Shown here piece after piece: positions 59,805 to 64,000 of a DNA stretch of 64,000 nucleotides. This DNA is from Pseudarthrobacter sp. L1SW (GTDB lineage Bacteria > Actinomycetota > Actinomycetes > Actinomycetales > Micrococcaceae). Positions within the stretch are counted from its first letter, which is position 1; each line of letters starts with the position of its first letter. The DNA is taken from assembly GCF_020809045.1 (NCBI RefSeq), contig NZ_CP078079.1, positions 868,001-932,000 on the forward strand, read 5' to 3'. Below the pieces are notes generated by a model that was not told the DNA's origin, did no database searches, and saw only the letters and a program-made list of their open reading frames with translations. Made by a program: the position numbers and the translations under genes.

Positions 59805-60719
59805 TTACGGCGCCTCCACCGGGAAGAACACCCTGGGGTCTTGGAGCAGGGCGGGGTAGGCAAAAGCGGAGCGGTCGATGATCTCGGTGACAGTGAAATT
59901 CCTGCCGAACCTGCCGTCCTCCAGCGTGATGGGCCGGCCCACCACCTGTCCCACCGCAAACTTGTGGCCGTGCTCGAACGGAACGGCCACCGGCGTTTTG
60001 CCCGGCAGTGTGGAGAATGCTTCCTCCTGCGCCAGGCGCTTGCGGGTCGGTTTCTTGACCAGCTGCTTGGGCGGTGCCTTCCGGGACTGCCGGGAAGGGC
60101 GGCGGGACCCGTCGTCGAGGAAGACAGGGGAGTAGTCGTCGTCGCCAGGAACCGCCTCCGCAGCGGAGCTCCGGTTCACCGGCGGAAGCGCCACTGTGGT
60201 CAGTGTCTGGGGATCGACGTCGTGGTGCGGGGAACGGAGGATCCACAGAATGTCGCCTTCCGGCTCCTGCGGGAGGAACTCATGCCTGGGCTCCGGCCAG
60301 ATGTAGTCCATTTCGGGGATCGCATCCGTGAATACCGGGCTGTAGAACTTCGGCTCCTTGCGCACGAGCTTGGAGCGGTGGCTGAGGTGGAAATCTGCAT
60401 CCCCAAGCCAAGGCGGAAGCGGAATCTTCGCCGCATAGTCCGGGTGGGCGGCTTGTGGTGCAAATTCGGTGATGTTCGCCCGGGTGTTGTCCGGGTGGCC
60501 GCGCTTGGTCCACTCGTCCACCATTGCCAGGCCGTACATGGTCAGGGCCGGCACATAGCCCATCCACATCCGGATCGCCGGGTGGGTCTGCCAGCCGTAT
60601 CCCGGCAGCACCAGGGAACGGAGTGCCTGCAGCGCCTCGACGCGCTGCTTGCCCAGCCTGGCGGTGTCCAAGGCGGCGGCGCTCTGCTGGAAATCGGGGT
60701 ACGGGAGGAAGGTTTGCAT
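59805..60719 (-). CDS. MSMEG_6728-like protein of unknown function
   Basis: A 304-residue protein. The N-terminal 180 residues contain MQTFLPYPDFQQSAAALDTA, RLGKQRVEALQALRSLVLPG, IRMWMGYVPALTMYGLAM, DEWTKRGHPDNTRANI and LPPWLGDADFHLSHRSKLVR, a conserved pattern in many actinobacteria and phages (pyrimidine dimer DNA glycosylase-like, MSMEG_6728 group). The C-terminal 120 residues are Lys/Arg-rich, then a small compact domain. ATG 60719 begins the conserved core; a longer frame adds 37 unconserved residues. GAAGGG directly abuts the ATG, so the ribosome binding site is poor. A role in DNA repair is only a guess from the glycosylase-like pattern. Confidence 0.75.
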   Translation of the reverse strand: MQTFLPYPDFQQSAAALDTARLGKQRVEALQALRSLVLPGYGWQTHPAIRMWMGYVPALTMYGLAMVDEWTKRGHPDNTRANITEFAPQAAHPDYAAKIPLPPWLGDADFHLSHRSKLVRKEPKFYSPVFTDAIPEMDYIWPEPRHEFLPQEPEGDILWILRSPHHDVDPQTLTTVALPPVNRSSAAEAVPGDDDYSPVFLDDGSRRPSRQSRKAPPKQLVKKPTRKRLAQEEAFSTLPGKTPVAVPFEHGHKFAVGQVVGRPITLEDGRFGRNFTVTEIIDRSAFAYPALLQDPRVFFPVEAP

Positions 60720-60875
60720 CCCTTCAGTCTGACGGCACCTGGCGGATGTGCCAATTGCAGTGCCCCGGACCACACACGCAGGCCGGTGGTGTTCACATCG
60801 TGGACGCATGCATACGCCGGGGGCCTCCACGCACTAAGATCACCGCAACCACCCCAGCCTTTTGGAAGCCCTCTC

Positions 60876-61466
60876 ATGACATCAACTGTTGAAAAAACCA
60901 CCGGAAACACCCCAGCCTCCATGCCCCGCTACGGGCAGATGCTCAGCCCGGAAGCAAAGGGCATCCTGGTCCTTGACGAGTTCACCATCGATCCTGCAGC
61001 AGCGCGCAAAGAGCAGCACCGCTTCCGCGACGGCGTGGCTGCAGTCGCCCGGACGATGCGCCGGATCGCCGCTCTCCGCATTGTGATCGCGATCGTAGCC
61101 ATCGGAAACCTGCCGCTGTTCCTGCTCTCCAGCGGCTGGTGGATCTACGCCGTATCGCTCACCCTCGTGGTGGCCGTGCACGCGGCTGTTTCGTGGCTGA
61201 ACCGCCACGAGCCGCGGCTGAAGCAGCGCTCGGCCCTGGAGTTGCACATGCACCGGGAACGCAGCGTCAACTACCGCAAGGTGCGCGACGCCGTGAAGTA
61301 CATGATCGACACCCCCGCACGCATGAACGAGCACCTGTACCTGGAACTGCTCGCCGCGAAGCGCGTCGCCCTCAACCTGGCCCATGGCACCGTCGCCCTG
61401 CTGGACACCAGCGATGACAAGGCGTGGAAGGTACGGATCGTGCGGGAAATTCCCGCCGCCGGCTGA
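60876..61466 (+). CDS. Membrane protein of unknown function
   Basis: A 196-residue protein. Residues about 65-110 contain two hydrophobic helices (IVIAIVAIGNLPLFLLSSGW and IYAVSLTLVVAVHAAVSWL), flanked by basic and amphipathic segments (MHRERSVNYRKVRDAVKYM). No catalytic motif is seen. I chose ATG 60876, since upstream in-frame sequence is antisense to the neighbouring gene. GGAAGC is a weak ribosome binding site. It is divergent from the MSMEG_6728-like gene and followed by a strong terminator. The function is unknown. Confidence 0.72.
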   Translation: MTSTVEKTTGNTPASMPRYGQMLSPEAKGILVLDEFTIDPAAARKEQHRFRDGVAAVARTMRRIAALRIVIAIVAIGNLPLFLLSSGWWIYAVSLTLVVAVHAAVSWLNRHEPRLKQRSALELHMHRERSVNYRKVRDAVKYMIDTPARMNEHLYLELLAAKRVALNLAHGTVALLDTSDDKAWKVRIVREIPAAG

Positions 61467-61495
61467 CCGCGCGGCAGTCCCTCCAAGGATTAAGG

Positions 61496-61541
61496 AACGA
61501 CGCCGGCACGCCCCTTTTGGGGGCGTGCCGGCGTCGTTTTT
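61496..61541 (+). terminator. Rho-independent terminator
   Basis: A 19-bp perfect stem (61496-61514 with 61520-61538), 5-nt loop, and T-run 61537-61541. It is placed between the membrane protein gene and the convergent rpf-like gene. Confidence 0.92.
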
Positions 61542-61646
61542 GGTCAACGGAATTTGTCTATCGCCGACCTGTCTGTGGTGCCCTTCGGCTGCCGCCTCGC
61601 GGTGGCTGGCCCGGCGGCGACAACAGCCGCCAGGCCTGCGCAATCA

Positions 61647-62345
<699 letters not shown>

Positions 62346-62464
62346 TCATCGCGCCACTGCCCGCCCCTGACGAATAGAGGTCAATTTCGGTGGCTGCCTG
62401 CTGGGCAGTTGTGGTGGAGGCAGCACCGGGCATTCCTGGCCCGCCGGCAGCGGGCATGCTTTTC

Positions 62465-62493
62465 ACGCTAGGACATCACCGGGGCGTTATCAA
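62465..62493 (-). promoter_or_regulatory. Promoter of the rpf-like gene
   Basis: On the minus strand TTGATA (62493-62488), 17-nt spacer, TAGCGT (62470-62465; fits TAnnnT). The implied start near 62458 leaves a long untranslated leader. It lies right after the UvrA-like stop codon. Confidence 0.6.
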
Positions 62494-62512
62494 ATCGAGA
62501 TTTTTCTGGGTG

Positions 62513-64000
62513 TTAGCTGGTGGTTGCCTGACCGAGCGCAGCGGCCAGGTAGGGAGCGGTGCGGCTGCGGGTGGAGCGGGCGACGGCGGCAGGCGTCCCG
62601 GCCGCCATGATCTGCCCGCCCTTGTCCCCTCCTGACGGCCCGAGGTCGATGACCCAGTCGGCTCCGGCAACCACGGCCATGTCGTGCTCAACCACCACCA
62701 CCGAATTTCCGGCGTCCACCAGGCCGTGGAGCTGGGCCATCAGGAGTTGCACGTCGGCGGGGTGCAGTCCGGTGGTCGGCTCATCCAGGAGGTAGACGCT
62801 GTGGCCGCGCTGTGCCCGTTGCAGCTCAGTAGCCAGTTTGATGCGCTGCGCCTCGCCGCCGGAGAGTTCGGTGGCCGGCTGCCCCAGCCGCAAGTAGCCA
62901 AGACCCACGTCCTTCAGGCTTGTGAGGCTCCGCGCCGCAGCGGGGATGCCGGCCAGGAATTCGGAGGCGGCGTCCACCGTCAGCGCCAGGACCTCGGCCA
63001 CATTCAGGCCCCGGTACAGCACCTCAAGCGTTTCCGGGTTGTACCGGGATCCTGCGCACTCAGGGCACGGGCCGTAGCTGCCGGGAAGGAAGAGGAGTTC
63101 GACGGCCACAAATCCCTCTCCCTGGCACGTTTCGCAGCGCCCGCCAGCCACGTTGAAGGAGAACCTTCCGGCACCGAAGCCGCGGTCCCTGGCGTGGTCC
63201 GTTGCGGCGAACTCCTTTCGGACGGCGTCGAAAAGCCCGGTGTAGGTGGCCAGGTTGGACCGCGGGGTCCGGCCGATGGGCTTCTGGTCCACGGTGACCA
63301 GCCGGTCGATGCCGTGGTTGCCCATGACGCTTCCCAGCTCCAGTGGTTCCGCAGGTTCGTCCTGCTCCACCGGGGTTTTGAGACCGGCGGCCACCACCTC
63401 GCCCAGGACTTTGCCCACCAGAGTGGACTTGCCGGAGCCGGAAACACCTGTGACTGCCGTGAGCACGCCCAACGGGAACTCTGCGTCCAGTCCCCGCAGG
63501 TTGTGCCGGCGGATGTCCGTCAGTTCCAGCCACTCCTTCGGCTCCCTGGCCCGGCTGGTACCGGCACCGCCCGCGGGGACGTGCCCGCCGTCGTCGAACA
63601 GGAAAGGCCTGGTGACTGACGCCTCAATCCCGGCGAGGCCGCCGACGGGTCCGCTGTACAGCACTTCGCCGCCGCCCTCGCCGGCGCGCGGGCCCACGTC
63701 CACCAACCAGTCGGCCCTGCGCACCACGTCCATGTTGTGTTCCACCACAAATACGGAGTTGCCGGACGATTTCAGCTGCTCCAGCACCTCCAGCAGCGGC
63801 TCTGCGTCGGCGGGATGAAGCCCCGCGGAGGGCTCATCAAGCACGTAGATCACGCCGAACAGGCCGGACCGCAGCTGCGTGGCGATCCTGAGCCGCTGCA
63901 TCTCGCCCGGCGACAGGGTGGGGGTGGCGCGGCCGAGCGCCAGGTAGCCGAGTCCGAGGTCCAGCAGGACAGTGATCCGCTGGAGCAGGTCCCGGGTGAT
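62513..64000 (-). CDS. UvrA-like ABC ATPase paralogue (5' partial)
   Basis: The frame is open to the window edge, so the N-terminus is missing. The visible 495 residues include the end of the first ATPase half with an unusual signature LSPGEMQRLRIATQLRSG (UvrA: LSGGEAQRIRLA) and Walker B VIYVLDEPSAGLHPAD. The second half has Walker A GVSGSGKSTLVG, zinc-finger cysteines (CETCQGEG and CPECAG), signature LSGGEAQRIKLATELQRAQR and LLDEPTTGLHPADVQL. This is the UvrA2/DrrC-like branch linked to DNA-damage or drug resistance rather than the main UvrA. The C-terminus ends 20 nt from the rpf promoter. Confidence 0.9.
   Translation of the reverse strand: MTRDLLQRITVLLDLGLGYLALGRATPTLSPGEMQRLRIATQLRSGLFGVIYVLDEPSAGLHPADAEPLLEVLEQLKSSGNSVFVVEHNMDVVRRADWLVDVGPRAGEGGGEVLYSGPVGGLAGIEASVTRPFLFDDGGHVPAGGAGTSRAREPKEWLELTDIRRHNLRGLDAEFPLGVLTAVTGVSGSGKSTLVGKVLGEVVAAGLKTPVEQDEPAEPLELGSVMGNHGIDRLVTVDQKPIGRTPRSNLATYTGLFDAVRKEFAATDHARDRGFGAGRFSFNVAGGRCETCQGEGFVAVELLFLPGSYGPCPECAGSRYNPETLEVLYRGLNVAEVLALTVDAASEFLAGIPAAARSLTSLKDVGLGYLRLGQPATELSGGEAQRIKLATELQRAQRGHSVYLLDEPTTGLHPADVQLLMAQLHGLVDAGNSVVVVEHDMAVVAGADWVIDLGPSGGDKGGQIMAAGTPAAVARSTRSRTAPYLAAALGQATTS

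Noticed and set aside
59841-60875. Long upstream extension of the membrane protein gene at 60876
   Set aside because: It runs antisense to the MSMEG_6728-like gene and has no conserved features before ATG 60876.

Overview
The window is GC-rich (about 65-68% in most genes), has many GTG and TTG starts, AAGGAG-type ribosome binding sites and tightly packed, often 1- or 4-nt overlapping genes. Together with iolB-type inositol genes, a bioB-bsaP pair, a secreted Rpf-type muralytic protein and DUF6318-type lipoproteins, this points to a soil actinobacterium of the Micrococcaceae (Arthrobacter/Pseudarthrobacter group). That placement is inference from gene families. I see no rRNA, tRNA, CRISPR array or transposase gene.

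Region 1 (1-18.8 kb) is a sugar/cyclitol catabolic island. It holds six Gfo/Idh/MocA dehydrogenases (one cut by the window edge), three TIM-barrel isomerase/epimerases, a sugar-porter MFS transporter, a ribose-type ABC importer (lipoprotein, permease, single-domain ATPase), a LacI regulator, and a GntR-iolB operon. The divergent unit at 3.35-6.68 kb (dehydrogenase, TIM barrel, dehydrogenase) resembles 3-keto-glycoside modules such as levoglucosan catabolism. It has a near-perfect promoter followed by a 14-bp palindromic operator. A MarR/MFS efflux pair sits inside the island.

Region 2 (18.9-24.4 kb) holds a LOG-like nucleotide-binding protein, a matrixin-type metalloprotease, a ferritin-like/VIT1 fusion and a very acidic small protein. 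Region 3 (22.9-29.3 kb) holds a sodium:solute symporter, an XRE-cupin regulator, an agmatinase-family ureohydrolase and a ThDP enzyme. This set fits arginine or guanidino-compound catabolism. It is interrupted by a DUF559/AbiEi-like gene bracketed by two related palindromic repeat elements.

Region 4 (29.4-36.4 kb) is export: a MarR/DHA2 efflux pair, a heterodimeric ABC exporter overlapping a hotdog thioesterase, and a small PLDc_N-like membrane protein. Region 5 (36.4-46.5 kb) holds an McrBC-like restriction pair whose nuclease has an altered active-site motif, a secreted GH10 xylanase, a decayed xylose permease (xylH) remnant fused to the start of a ROK regulator, a PAS sensor kinase with response regulator, an Hpt-like protein lacking its histidine, and an orphan Vsr endonuclease.

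Region 6 (46.6-64 kb) is mostly housekeeping and singletons: a PNPOx-like protein, bioB with its auxiliary protein bsaP, a purine-cytosine-type permease, two secreted proteins of lower GC, an Old Yellow Enzyme, Tex, a probably leaderless ZIP transporter, a frameshifted DUF2071 gene, a DUF1622 membrane protein, an SDR epimerase with an MSMEG_6728-like protein, a membrane protein, an Rpf-LysM protein with a long leader, and the C-terminal part of a UvrA paralogue running off the edge.
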